DNA from: Bradyrhizobium tropiciagri
GTDB lineage: Bacteria; Pseudomonadota; Alphaproteobacteria; Rhizobiales; Xanthobacteraceae
DNA: 64,000 nucleotides
Assembly (NCBI RefSeq): GCF_018130505.1
Contig: NZ_JAFCKH010000005.1
Location: 372,001-436,000 of the forward strand
Direction of reading: 5' to 3'
Numbering within the stretch: the stretch's first letter is position 1; the number at the start of each line of letters is the position of its first letter. The position numbers and the translations under genes were made by a program. The notes under the pieces were generated by a model. The model saw nothing but the letters and a program-made list of their open reading frames with translations, searched no databases and was not told where the DNA came from. Below, in pieces: positions 9,360 through 17,579 of the stretch.

Positions 9360-10181
9360 TCAATTTCTCAGCGCGGACCTGACTGACTCACCGACCGCGC
9401 GGCCGATCGCACCCGCTAGGGCCACATCGGCCGCTGCAATGCTTGGCCTAGGCTTTGACTTTGATTTTCCCTTCCCGCCTTGATCGGTCGGCCCAAGCGT
9501 AATTTGCAAGTCATGTGATCGATTGCGGCTGGTTGAGAAGAATACGCCGCTGTCGTTGACATTGACGAGGCTTAGCTTGAATGCCGGAGTGAGATTGCCC
9601 GTCGTTTCGACGTTGAACTTAACTTCGTGAAAGAGAACGTCCGGCGGAAGGCCAGATCTATTGAAATCGGCTTGCCGGGTATACTGAACGGCGGCGGCAT
9701 CAAACAGCCAATCCGTCAGCTTTAGGTCGCGCTCCATCAACATGAAGCCGCCATCGCGACTGGTACCGCACGGGTTCATCGCCAGGATTTCCTTGACAGT
9801 GTAGAACGAATGCAATTTGTCCGTTCTAAGTGCTTCGGATGATGCCGATAGCCCACCGGCGAGAGTAAACAATACCGCTGGACTTGGCGGCGGTGCCCAG
9901 ATGGCCGAAGGCGACGCACCGGACTTTTCGGTAATCGTTAAGTCCAATAAAATCTGCACGCCCCAATCATCCATGAATGTGGGCTCGTAGTTGTGTCTGC
10001 CATAGTATGCGTGAATGGCGTCACGAACTTCGCAAGTAACGTTGCGAACAATCGATTGAACCATACCGACTTGGTCTTCTTTGGTCCCAATATCCTGAAT
10101 CTCTGGCACGTAAGTACCGCAACTACTGAGTACAGTCGCGAGGCAAACGAACATTGCCCATCTTATTCTGATTGTACGCAC
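9360..10181 (-). CDS. Hypothetical lipoprotein
   Basis: A 273-residue predicted lipoprotein. A short basic start and hydrophobic stretch end in LSSC, with lipidated Cys21 followed by GTYVPEIQD, so it is likely membrane-anchored in the periplasm. The mature part has no domain I recognise; the last ~45 residues have a basic GKGKSKSKPR linker and an Ala-rich helix. The start is a GTG with AGGGGG 5 nt upstream; an internal ATG at 10157 would leave too short a signal. Base use is less G/C-biased than the neighbours, consistent with acquisition by transfer. Confidence 0.7.
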   Translation of the reverse strand: MRTIRIRWAMFVCLATVLSSCGTYVPEIQDIGTKEDQVGMVQSIVRNVTCEVRDAIHAYYGRHNYEPTFMDDWGVQILLDLTITEKSGASPSAIWAPPPSPAVLFTLAGGLSASSEALRTDKLHSFYTVKEILAMNPCGTSRDGGFMLMERDLKLTDWLFDAAAVQYTRQADFNRSGLPPDVLFHEVKFNVETTGNLTPAFKLSLVNVNDSGVFFSTSRNRSHDLQITLGPTDQGGKGKSKSKPRPSIAAADVALAGAIGRAVGESVRSALRN

Positions 10182-10650
10182 GTCCGCCCCCTAACGAGGT
10201 TTGTCGGCGCTAATAGGGAGAAGAGTAGCCCTTGAATTTTCTAGGTTGCAATTGAAATTTTATGCACGTGAATTGTCGCTCTCTGATTGCGGCTTCTTTG
10301 CAACACTGAGAACGTACTATTTTTCCAATCGAACCCGAGCGCATTTTTGGCACGTACGCCGCGCTGCCACGACATGCGCACCGGAGGTGCCGCTCAGAGG
10401 GGAGCACTAAGTCGTCGAATTTCGGAAGTTTTGCACGTCCTGGCAGAGGCTCCTATGCTCAAGTCGCGCGAGCGAATTTTGGGCCTACCCCACCTCAGAG
10501 CCTGATGGTCCCGAAGCCCATTAGTCTGACAGCGGGATGCACTAGATGGCCACGCATGGCGGCTCCATATGCTCGGTCACGCCTTCGCCTGAACGAAAGT
10601 TTAGACTTTACCAGTCTCGTTTAGGTTGCTTCGTCAACATGTTACACCGT

Positions 10651-10665
10651 GTGCAAGTCTTGCAC
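10651..10665. promoter_or_regulatory. 15-bp palindrome before recombinase remnant
   Basis: GTGCAAG-T-CTTGCAC is a perfect inverted repeat with a single central base, 17 bp upstream of the remnant recombinase ATG. It could be a former operator or recombination subsite of that gene. Nothing else supports a function. Confidence 0.35.
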
Positions 10666-10682
10666 GAACGTGGAGCGCCGCG

Positions 10683-10730
10683 ATGACGGTCTACAGGTAC
10701 GCAAGGGTGAGTACCGAAGGGCACGCTTCC
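10683..10730 (+). pseudogene. Serine recombinase (resolvase/invertase) N-terminal stub
   Basis: The ATG at 10683 begins MTVYRYARVSTEGHAS. This closely matches the N-terminus of serine resolvases/DNA invertases, whose conserved YARVST motif carries the catalytic Ser. After about 16 residues the similarity stops abruptly and the frame runs on as non-coding-looking sequence. It is therefore a truncated remnant, evidence that a mobile element once occupied this region. Confidence 0.6.
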
Positions 10731-10963
10731 ATCCGCTGCTGCATCACTGGATTTATTGGTAACGCCGAAAGGGACCGCACTCCCTCTCCCGCTTGCGGGC
10801 CGGGCACTCGCGCAGGGCTACGGCCACATCCACGGCACAGCGACGTGAAATCGGAAAAGCTCCCAAACGCCATATGCGATAGCCCGGGAGTTACACATAA
10901 TTCGGAAAAATGGAATATACTGTTGATTTGTCCGACGTGTCAAGTTGTCTTGTCGAACGCCTG

Positions 10964-10996
10964 CAGCCGCCGGCTACTTTGCATGGGGTTGTTTTC
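10964..10996. repeat. 33-bp dispersed repeat, copy 1
   Basis: An exact 33-bp sequence (core GGCTACTTTGCATGGGGTTG) that recurs in the same orientation at 46291-46323. Both copies lie in long intergenic regions beside other repeats and the flanks then diverge, as expected for fragments of a dispersed element. Confidence 0.75.
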
Positions 10997-11125
10997 CGTG
11001 TTTTGGCGGGTCCCCACCCGCATCGCATTCTTGATGCGATGCGGCCTCTCCTGTGAGCAAGCGCAAGAGGTGCAGAGCGCCGCCGATAGAACGGGGTAAA
11101 TTTGACTTCTAAGTTTTAAAAAGTG

Positions 11126-11150
11126 AATGGCCGGGACGAGCCCGGCCATT
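11126..11150 (-). terminator. Intrinsic terminator of polysaccharide deacetylase gene
   Basis: AATGGCCGGG-ACGAG-CCCGGCCATT is a perfect 10-bp stem with a 5-nt loop. Read on the minus strand it is followed by CACTTTTTAAAACTT, a U-rich tract. It lies 43 bp past the deacetylase stop. A sister hairpin is at 60921-60948. Confidence 0.8.
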
Positions 11151-11193
11151 GCGATACTTTCAACGTTGCAACTGCAGCCTCGTAGCGAACCGC

Positions 11194-12258
11194 CTAATCC
11201 GCCACCGTCTGGATCACACTCCCCACCGGCCGCGCCGCTGCCGTCGGCACCTTCTCGGTCTTCACCATCATCGCGTCGTATTCGGGCAGGGTCTCGAGCT
11301 GTTGCTTGGCCTTCATCCAGACGACCTTGTAGCCGCCGGCCTTGAGCTTGCGCAGCAGGGTCGGCAGGGCTTGCGCGGTGTGCTTCTGCAGATCGTGCAT
11401 CAGGATGATGCCCTTGTGCTCCTTGTCGAGCTTGGTCATCACGTTGTTGATCACCTCGTCGGCGTTCTTCGACTTGAAGTCGTTGGAGTCGACGTCGACC
11501 GAGAACATCGCGATGTTGCGGCTGCCGAGATAGGCCGTCGTCGCCGGCGTATGCGCGAGCGCCGGGAAGCGGAAGAACGGCGCGGGGTTGGCGCCGAGCG
11601 CGAGCTTCACGGCGCTAAAGCCCTTCTCGATCTCGTCCTTGGCCTGCTGCTCGGTGATCTTCTTGCCGGCGAGGTGGGCGTGCGACCAGGTGTGGGCGCC
11701 GATGGTGTGGCCGGCGGCCGCCACCTGGCGGAGGATGTCCGGGTGATAGGTGGTGTGCAGGCCGATCGGGAAGAACACCGCCTTGGTGCATTCGTCGGCG
11801 AGCGCCTTCAGCACGGCGGGCGTGGTCGGCCACGGACCGTCGTCGAAGGTCAGCACGATCTCCTTGTCGGTCAGGAAGTCATACTGCTTGTACTGCAGGA
11901 AGCCGAAGCCGGGGCCGCCATTGGTGTCGACCACGACGGTGCGGCTGACGCCGAGGGCGTCGGGATTGGTGCAGGTCGATTTCGGCGCGGCTGCGACCGG
12001 GGCGGGCGCCGGGGCCGGAACTGCCGCGGGGGCCGGGGCTGCTGCCGCAGTGTTCTCGGCGCGCTTCGACGACAGCGCGGCCGTGGTTTCGACATCGGCG
12101 GGCCTCGCCGCCGCGGCGGGAAGCGGATCGACCGCGCGGGCGGCCGTGGTCTGGGGAGGCGCCGCGTCGGCGCGCGGGGACGAGCTCCAGTACCACACTC
12201 CGGCGATCATGACCGCCGCAACAACACTGGCCAGCATCAGGCCCAACGCATTACGCAT
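11194..12258 (-). CDS. Polysaccharide deacetylase (NodB homology)
   Basis: A 354-residue membrane-anchored deacetylase of carbohydrate esterase family 4. An N-terminal helix at about 5-24 anchors it; a Pro/Ala-rich linker to about residue 93 spans periplasm or wall; the NodB domain follows. Motif 1 is TFDDGP (Asp139/Asp140), motif 2 is HTWSH (His189, His193), and FFRFPA and ILMHD are motifs 3 and 5, so metal and catalytic residues are intact. The ATG at 12258 was chosen because it begins the anchor; upstream in-frame starts lack homology. The substrate (peptidoglycan or exopolysaccharide) is unknown. Its terminator is at 11126-11150. Confidence 0.9.
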   Translation of the reverse strand: MRNALGLMLASVVAAVMIAGVWYWSSSPRADAAPPQTTAARAVDPLPAAAARPADVETTAALSSKRAENTAAAAPAPAAVPAPAPAPVAAAPKSTCTNPDALGVSRTVVVDTNGGPGFGFLQYKQYDFLTDKEIVLTFDDGPWPTTPAVLKALADECTKAVFFPIGLHTTYHPDILRQVAAAGHTIGAHTWSHAHLAGKKITEQQAKDEIEKGFSAVKLALGANPAPFFRFPALAHTPATTAYLGSRNIAMFSVDVDSNDFKSKNADEVINNVMTKLDKEHKGIILMHDLQKHTAQALPTLLRKLKAGGYKVVWMKAKQQLETLPEYDAMMVKTEKVPTAAARPVGSVIQTVAD

Positions 12259-12590
12259 CGCTACACACTCTCTCCGGAACCCTAAGGGATACGCCACAGC
12301 CGTAACGACTGATTAGTGCCAACAAGGTCTTAACGCGGTCCCAACAAGTCGCCGGAAGCGCCAAGAAAAGCGTGGCTTGGGCTCGCGTGATAACCGTGAA
12401 AGGCAGGCCGCCGGGCCGTTGCCGCGTGATTTGCGGCGCAACATCGGGATCTGTCTGCGACGACGAGACGCAGCGGTCTCCCGGCCCGTAGATCCGGGCC
12501 GGAACCTTACCGACGCTCCGCTGTTTCAACGCTTCTTCAATGCGCTGAAACACTATAGAACCGGCGGCGCATTCATTTAGAGGCTTTGCG
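12259..12590. promoter_or_regulatory. Divergent intergenic region with imperfect hairpin
   Basis: 332 bp between the divergent deacetylase and Cys-rich genes. The only notable element is TGTTTCAACGC-9 nt-GCGCTGAAACA at 12522-12552, an 11-bp inverted repeat with one mismatch, ending 38 bp before the Cys-rich gene. CACTATAGA follows at once and may be a -10 region. The hairpin could be an operator or 5'-UTR stem; no further gene is seen. Confidence 0.35.
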
Positions 12591-12809
12591 ATGACCCGAT
12601 TCCTGCTCGCCGTCGTTTCCCTGGTCCTGGTGGCCTCCGCCGCTTCGGCACAGCAGCAGCAGGGCCGCGATACCTGCACGCGCGATGCCTCGCGGTTCTG
12701 CCGCCCGGTCCTCAATGACGGAGATCAGGCCGTGCTGGCCTGCCTGAAAGAGCATCGCGGCCGCCTCAGCAAGCCGTGCCAGAAGACGCTGGCCGACAAC
12801 GGGCAGTAA
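12591..12809 (+). CDS. Small secreted cysteine-rich repeat protein
   Basis: A 72-residue exported protein. The first ~20 residues (MTRFLLAVVSLVLVASAASA) are a clear signal peptide. The mature part has four cysteines in the pattern CTRDASRFC and CLKEHRGRLSKPC, the cysteine-rich repeat found in one copy in many small alphaproteobacterial periplasmic proteins and in several copies in GLG1. Two disulfides are likely. Function is not known. It is alone on the plus strand between two minus-strand genes. Confidence 0.78.
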   Translation: MTRFLLAVVSLVLVASAASAQQQQGRDTCTRDASRFCRPVLNDGDQAVLACLKEHRGRLSKPCQKTLADNGQ

Positions 12810-12829
12810 GCTTCCCGCGCCGCGATACT

Positions 12830-14518
12830 CTAGTGCGACGCCCCGGAATGTCCGGCGGCGGTCGCGACCACCGGGATCACCTCGCTGGCGGCGCGGTCCG
12901 GGGTCTCGTCCTTCCAGCGCACCGATCCGAACGGCCGCTCCAGCATGCGGCGCACCCGCACCGGCTCGGCGCCGATGTGAAAGTCCACCGCCTTCTGATG
13001 CAACTCGCGTTCGATCTGGGTCGCGCGGTTGCGCTGGCGCAGGAAGTCGAGCCAGGTCGGGCAGTGATAGCGCTCGGTCCATAGTTCAGGGTCAGCGATG
13101 TCGCGCGCGATCGACCAGCCGTAGGCGCCGTTGCGCTGCCGGCTGAGCTGCACGTCCTGCATCACATTGTGGAAGGCGCGGGCATTGTCCTGCGCCACGC
13201 GGTATTCGATCTCCACCACCAGCGGTCCGCTGCGGGCGGTAAGCTGCAGCTGCACCTCGGGATCGGCCAGCGCTTCGGTCGCATCCTCGTTGCGCGCGCC
13301 GATCCGCGGCATGCGCAGCCAGACGCCAAGCAGCGGCGACAGCAGCATCAGGCTCGCGGAGATCAGCAGCGCGACCTCGACGCCGGCGGCGTCGGTGATG
13401 CGGCCCCAGCCCCAACTGCCGATCGCGATGCCGCCGGCGATCGAGGCCTGGAACGCGGCGAGCGAGCGGCCTGCCACCCAGCGCGGCGCCGAGAGCTGCA
13501 CGCCGATATTGAACAGCGCGATCGCCAGCATCCAGGCCGCGCCCGCGACCACCAGCGCCGCAGCCGTGATGACCGGCTCCTTGCTGATCGCAACGGCGGC
13601 GATGGCCGCGCCCATCGCCAGCGCGCAGGTGCGCACCGCGGCCTCGCCGCTGAGCCGGCTGCGGATCTCGCTGATATTGAGCGCGCCGATCACCGCGCCC
13701 ATGCCGAAGGCGCCGAGCATGATGCCGTAGGTCTGCGCGCCGCCATGCAGCAGGTCGCGCGCCACCAGCGGCATCAGCGCCGAGACCGAGCCGCCGATGA
13801 TGCCGGTGACCATGGTGCGGGTCAGCACGATCTTGATAGACGGCGAATTGGTGATGTAGCGCACGCCGGAGACGATGGCGCGGTTCAGCCGCTCGCGCGG
13901 CAGCCGCGACGGCTCGGTGATCCGGTTCCACAGGAACAGCACGACCAGCAGCGGCAGATACAGCACCGCATTGGCGGCGAATGCCGCCACCGCACCGGCG
14001 GACGCGACGACGATGCCGCCGATCGCCGGGCCGAAGCTGCGCGCGATGTTGTAGCTGATGCCGTTGAGCGCGACCGCGGCCGGCAGTGTCTCGGCCGGCA
14101 CCTGCTCGCTGACCGAGGATTGCCAGGCCGGGCCGAACAGCGCCATGCCGCTGCCGACGACGAAGCATAGCGCGAGCAGAATGTTCGGCGTCACCAGATT
14201 GAGCCACGCCAGCACCGTCAGCACGGTGGCGCCGGTCAGGGCGATCACCAGCGACACCATCGAGACGACGCGGCGATCGTGCATGTCGGCGATCGCGCCG
14301 GCCGGCATCGAGATCAGCATCACTGGCAGCATCAGGGCGGTCTGCACCAGCGCGACCTTGTCGGCCTCCGACGTCATCTGCGTCATCGCCCAGGCAGCGC
14401 CGACACCCTGGATCAGGATGCCGAGGTTGGAGAGCAGGCTCGCCAGCCAGATCCGCCTGAAGATTGAGTGCCGCAACGGTGCAGTGATACTGTCGGGGCG
14501 TTTCCGCGGTTCGGTCAT
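12830..14518 (-). CDS. MFS transporter, MFS_3/EntS-like with C-terminal soluble domain
   Basis: A 562-residue inner-membrane transporter with about 11-12 predicted helices in residues 20-410, including WMALFGPAWQSS-like GMALFGPAWQSSVSEQVPA and the loop motif GAIADMHDRR. This matches the PF05977 exporter family. A cytoplasmic C-terminal domain of ~140 residues (VEIEYRVAQDNARAFHNVM, YHCPTWLDFLRQR) resembles the small antibiotic-monooxygenase-like domain often fused to this family. The start MTEPRKR at 14518 precedes the first conserved segment; in-frame starts upstream add non-conserved residues. The exported substrate is unknown. Confidence 0.85.
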   Translation of the reverse strand: MTEPRKRPDSITAPLRHSIFRRIWLASLLSNLGILIQGVGAAWAMTQMTSEADKVALVQTALMLPVMLISMPAGAIADMHDRRVVSMVSLVIALTGATVLTVLAWLNLVTPNILLALCFVVGSGMALFGPAWQSSVSEQVPAETLPAAVALNGISYNIARSFGPAIGGIVVASAGAVAAFAANAVLYLPLLVVLFLWNRITEPSRLPRERLNRAIVSGVRYITNSPSIKIVLTRTMVTGIIGGSVSALMPLVARDLLHGGAQTYGIMLGAFGMGAVIGALNISEIRSRLSGEAAVRTCALAMGAAIAAVAISKEPVITAAALVVAGAAWMLAIALFNIGVQLSAPRWVAGRSLAAFQASIAGGIAIGSWGWGRITDAAGVEVALLISASLMLLSPLLGVWLRMPRIGARNEDATEALADPEVQLQLTARSGPLVVEIEYRVAQDNARAFHNVMQDVQLSRQRNGAYGWSIARDIADPELWTERYHCPTWLDFLRQRNRATQIERELHQKAVDFHIGAEPVRVRRMLERPFGSVRWKDETPDRAASEVIPVVATAAGHSGASH

Positions 14519-14669
14519 ATCCGGTTCCGTTTGGCCTGCTATGGCTTGGGTGATGCTTCCGGCTGAATCAACTGATGCCCGCGAAACGCGTGCCCTGTCC
14601 AGCAATTACGGTATTGTTTGCTGCGGTAGGACACAGCTAAAGCACTGAAAGGCTTGGGGAAGGGGACCG

Positions 14670-16034
14670 ATGGGGCTGACGCGTCGGAGAATCTTGCAGG
14701 GCGTGGGAGCGCTGTCCTTGCTCGCAGGGCGTTTTGCTGCTCCGGCAGCCGCGCAGTCCGCGACTGCCGCGCCCGTTGGCGAGGTTCCGCCGATCCTGTT
14801 CGTGCACGGCAATGGCGACCATGCGGCGCTCTGGATCACGACGGTCTGGCGGATGGAATCCAGCGGCGTGCCGCGCGAGCGCATGTTCGCGATCAACTTC
14901 ACCGATCCGATGGCGCGGACCGATGACAAGGTCGCGCAGGCGGGTCGCTCCTCGACCGAGGATGCGCGCCGCGAGCTCACTGATGCGATCAAGGAATTGA
15001 AACAGAGGACCGGTGCGGCGCGCGTCGCGCTGGTCGGCAATTCGCGCGGCGGCAACGCGATCCGCAATGTCATCAGGAGCGGCAGCGGCGGCGACGTCAG
15101 CCATGCCGTGCTGTGCGGCACGCTGAACCACGGCGTCTACGCTTGGGACGAGGGGCTCGGCAACGAGTTCAACGGCCGTGGCCCGTTCCTGCTCGGCCTC
15201 AACGAGGGCGAGACCGAAGTGACCGCGGGCACGGCGTTCCTGACGCTGCGCAGCGACGGGCTCGACAAGTTCGCGCAGGGCGATGGTCGTTTCGTCGGCA
15301 AGCCCGGCGTCGCCACCAACATCACCTCGGAAGGTCCGGCGCTGAAGGGCGCCACCAACCTGGTGCTCGGCGCGGTCGACCACCGCGAGACCGCGTTTCA
15401 TCCGCGCGCCTTCCGCGAGATCTACAAGTTCATCGCCGGCCGCGAGCCGCCGCGGATCGAAATCGTGTCGGAGCCTGTGGTAAGGCTGAGCGGCCTCGTC
15501 ACTGGCCTGCCCGAGGGCGTGCCGACCAACCGTCCGGTGTCCGGTGCCACGGTCGACATCTACCACGTGTCCGCCGAGACCGGCGAACGCGTCGGCGGGC
15601 CGCTGCACTCGTCGCAGACCGGCGCCGACGGCCGCTGGGGGCCGGCGCAGGTCGATCCGTCCTGGCCGCTCGAATTCGTGCTCACCTCGCCCGGCGCGGT
15701 GACGACGCATATCTATCGCTCGCCGTTCCCGCGCTCGTCCGACATTGTGCACCTGCGTCCGGCGCGGCCGCTTGGGGCGGCCGACGCCGCCGCCGGCGCT
15801 GTGGTGCTGATGTCGCGGCCACGCGGTTATTTCGGCCTGCCGCGCGATATCGTGCTGTTCGACGGCAAGGAGCCTTCCGACGTGAAATCCGGTGTGCCGA
15901 CGGATTCGGTGACGACGCTGCGGCTCGCCGATGCCGGCCGTCCGGTGGCGGCGATCTTCAACCAGGAACGCATCGTGATCCGGGCCTGGCCGGCCGCGGA
16001 AAACCGGATTGCGGTCGCGGAGCTGACCTACTAG
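14670..16034 (+). CDS. Tat-exported alpha/beta hydrolase (esterase/lipase-like)
   Basis: A 454-residue secreted hydrolase. The twin-arginine signal is GLTRRRILQGVGALSLLAG, with an AAAQS cleavage region near residue 29. The alpha/beta hydrolase core has PILFVHGNGDH (oxyanion region, 41-51) and the nucleophile elbow VGNSRGG with Ser125; VDHRETAFHPRAF probably provides the His. Residues ~270 onward form a beta-rich C-terminal part (SGATVDIYHVSAETGERVGG) like a carbohydrate-binding or CarboxypepD-type module. P450 and cyclase genes follow at ~80-bp spacings. The substrate is unknown; a secreted polyester or lipid esterase is possible. Confidence 0.82.
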   Translation: MGLTRRRILQGVGALSLLAGRFAAPAAAQSATAAPVGEVPPILFVHGNGDHAALWITTVWRMESSGVPRERMFAINFTDPMARTDDKVAQAGRSSTEDARRELTDAIKELKQRTGAARVALVGNSRGGNAIRNVIRSGSGGDVSHAVLCGTLNHGVYAWDEGLGNEFNGRGPFLLGLNEGETEVTAGTAFLTLRSDGLDKFAQGDGRFVGKPGVATNITSEGPALKGATNLVLGAVDHRETAFHPRAFREIYKFIAGREPPRIEIVSEPVVRLSGLVTGLPEGVPTNRPVSGATVDIYHVSAETGERVGGPLHSSQTGADGRWGPAQVDPSWPLEFVLTSPGAVTTHIYRSPFPRSSDIVHLRPARPLGAADAAAGAVVLMSRPRGYFGLPRDIVLFDGKEPSDVKSGVPTDSVTTLRLADAGRPVAAIFNQERIVIRAWPAAENRIAVAELTY

Positions 16035-16115
16035 CTGTTGTAAGGGTCCGCGCGCCTTCTTGGCGCCGGGATCGCGTGGCCGGATCGGCCGTCGCGTGAG
16101 CTGGAAGCGAGGACC

Positions 16116-17501
16116 ATGAGCATAGCCGAAGTCTACGACATCACGGTCACGCGGCGGCCCCTGGTGCCGCCGACGCCGCCGCGCGCGCCCGACGACATGA
16201 CCGCGTTCGGCCGGATGCGCGCGATGCGCAACTCGCCGATCGAGACCTGGGGGACGCGCGCCTACCAGGAGGACATCATCCAGGGCCGCTTCATCGGCCG
16301 CTCGAGCTTCATCCTCAACACGCCTGACGCCATCAAGCATGTGCTGGTCGACAATTACGAGAACTACACCCGCACGCCGGCCGGTCTCCGCGTGCTGCGC
16401 CCGATGCTGGGCCAGGGGCTGCTGATCGCCGAGGGCCGCGCCTGGAAGCATCAGCGCCGCACGCTGGCGCCGGCCTTCACTCCGCGCGCGGTGACGACGC
16501 TCGAGCCCTACATGACCGCAGCGGTCGACGAGACGATTGCGAAACTGAAGGCGGTGGGCGGCGGCGCGGTCGACCTGCGCGAGGTGATGCAACGCATGAC
16601 GCTGGAGATCGCCGGCCGCACCATGTTCTCGTTCGGCATGGACCGCCACGGCGCCGCGCTGCGCGACTTCGTGATGGAGTATGGCGAGACGCTGGCGCGG
16701 CCGCATATGCTCGACCTGCTGCTGCCGCCGAACTGGCCGACCCCGCAGGATCTCAGGCGCGCCCGCTTTCGCAAGCGCTGGACCGCGTTCGTCGGCCAAC
16801 TGATGGCCGAGCGCCGCGCCGCCGGCAAGGACGACAACGCGCCGGCCCGCGACCTGTTCGATCTGATGGGAGCGGCGCGCGACCCTGAAACCGGCCACGC
16901 GTTCACCGATGCCCAGCTTGGCGACGAGGTCGCGACGATGATCCTCGCCGGCCACGAGACGACGGCGACCGCGCTGTTCTGGGCGCTCTATCTGCTGGCG
17001 CTGGATCCCGCGACGCAGGAGCAATTGGCGGCGGAAGTCAGGGGTGTGCCAGCTTCCGGCGCGCTCGATATCGAGCGGCTGAAATTCACCCGCGCCGTGA
17101 TCGACGAGACCATGCGGCTGTATCCGCCGGCCTTCCTGATCGCGCGCGCCGCTGCCGGTCCCGACACCGTCGCAGGCCGCCCGGTCAACAAGCGCGACGT
17201 CATCCTGATCGCACCGTGGCTGCTGCACCGGCACGAAAAACTGTGGCGCGAGCCGAATGCCTTCGTGCCGGCTCGCTTCATGACCGGAACGCCGCCGGAT
17301 CGTTTCGCCTATCTGCCGTTCGGCGTTGGCCCGCGCATCTGCATCGGCGCGCATTTCGCGCTGGTTGAGGCGACGCTCGCGCTGGCGAAGATTATCGGAG
17401 CGTTCCGCGTCGCGCTGGCGGACAAGGACCCGGTGATCCCGATCGGCGTTGTCACGACGCAGCCGAACCGTTCGCCGGTGTTCACGATCAAGCCGAGGTA
17501 A
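16116..17501 (+). CDS. Cytochrome P450
   Basis: A 461-residue soluble monooxygenase. The I-helix oxygen-activation motif is AGHETT (278-283), the K-helix is ETMR (Glu331, Arg334), and the haem-binding loop PFGVGPRICIG carries the thiolate ligand Cys409. There is no fused reductase or ferredoxin, so external redox partners are needed and none is encoded next to it. The overall pattern resembles bacterial fatty-acid or alkane-type P450s, but the substrate cannot be assigned. It lies 81 bp after the secreted hydrolase and 78 bp before the cyclase. Confidence 0.93.
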   Translation: MSIAEVYDITVTRRPLVPPTPPRAPDDMTAFGRMRAMRNSPIETWGTRAYQEDIIQGRFIGRSSFILNTPDAIKHVLVDNYENYTRTPAGLRVLRPMLGQGLLIAEGRAWKHQRRTLAPAFTPRAVTTLEPYMTAAVDETIAKLKAVGGGAVDLREVMQRMTLEIAGRTMFSFGMDRHGAALRDFVMEYGETLARPHMLDLLLPPNWPTPQDLRRARFRKRWTAFVGQLMAERRAAGKDDNAPARDLFDLMGAARDPETGHAFTDAQLGDEVATMILAGHETTATALFWALYLLALDPATQEQLAAEVRGVPASGALDIERLKFTRAVIDETMRLYPPAFLIARAAAGPDTVAGRPVNKRDVILIAPWLLHRHEKLWREPNAFVPARFMTGTPPDRFAYLPFGVGPRICIGAHFALVEATLALAKIIGAFRVALADKDPVIPIGVVTTQPNRSPVFTIKPR

Positions 17502-17579
17502 GCGAGACTTGCTTACCGAGACGACTTTCTTTCTCCGGGATTTGCGTAACAGGATCCGGCCTCCCACCGTAGGTGCTTC

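Larger units (their letters stand above)
10182..11125. other. Intergenic remnant region of a probable eroded island
   Basis: About 0.94 kb without an intact gene. It contains a 15-bp palindrome (10651-10665), the first codons of a serine recombinase (10683-10730), a fragment of the CCCTCTCCC-type repeat near 10788, a 33-bp sequence that recurs at 46291 (10964-10996), and a perfect hairpin CCGCATCGCAT-TCTTG-ATGCGATGCGG (11018-11044). The mosaic of fragments suggests a decayed mobile region. Confidence 0.55.

Noticed and set aside
10210-10505. Short open frames between the lipoprotein gene and the recombinase stub
   Set aside because: No ribosome-binding site, no domain, and frames on both strands overlap; likely chance.
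10731-11099. Continuation of the recombinase stub frame to a 157-residue protein
   Set aside because: Beyond residue 16 the translation covers repeat fragments and hairpins and has no recombinase similarity.
8603-11200. att direct repeat of the tRNA-Thr 3' end
   Set aside because: I searched for a second copy of GTTCGAGTCCCTC in the island and found none, so an intact att pair cannot be claimed.
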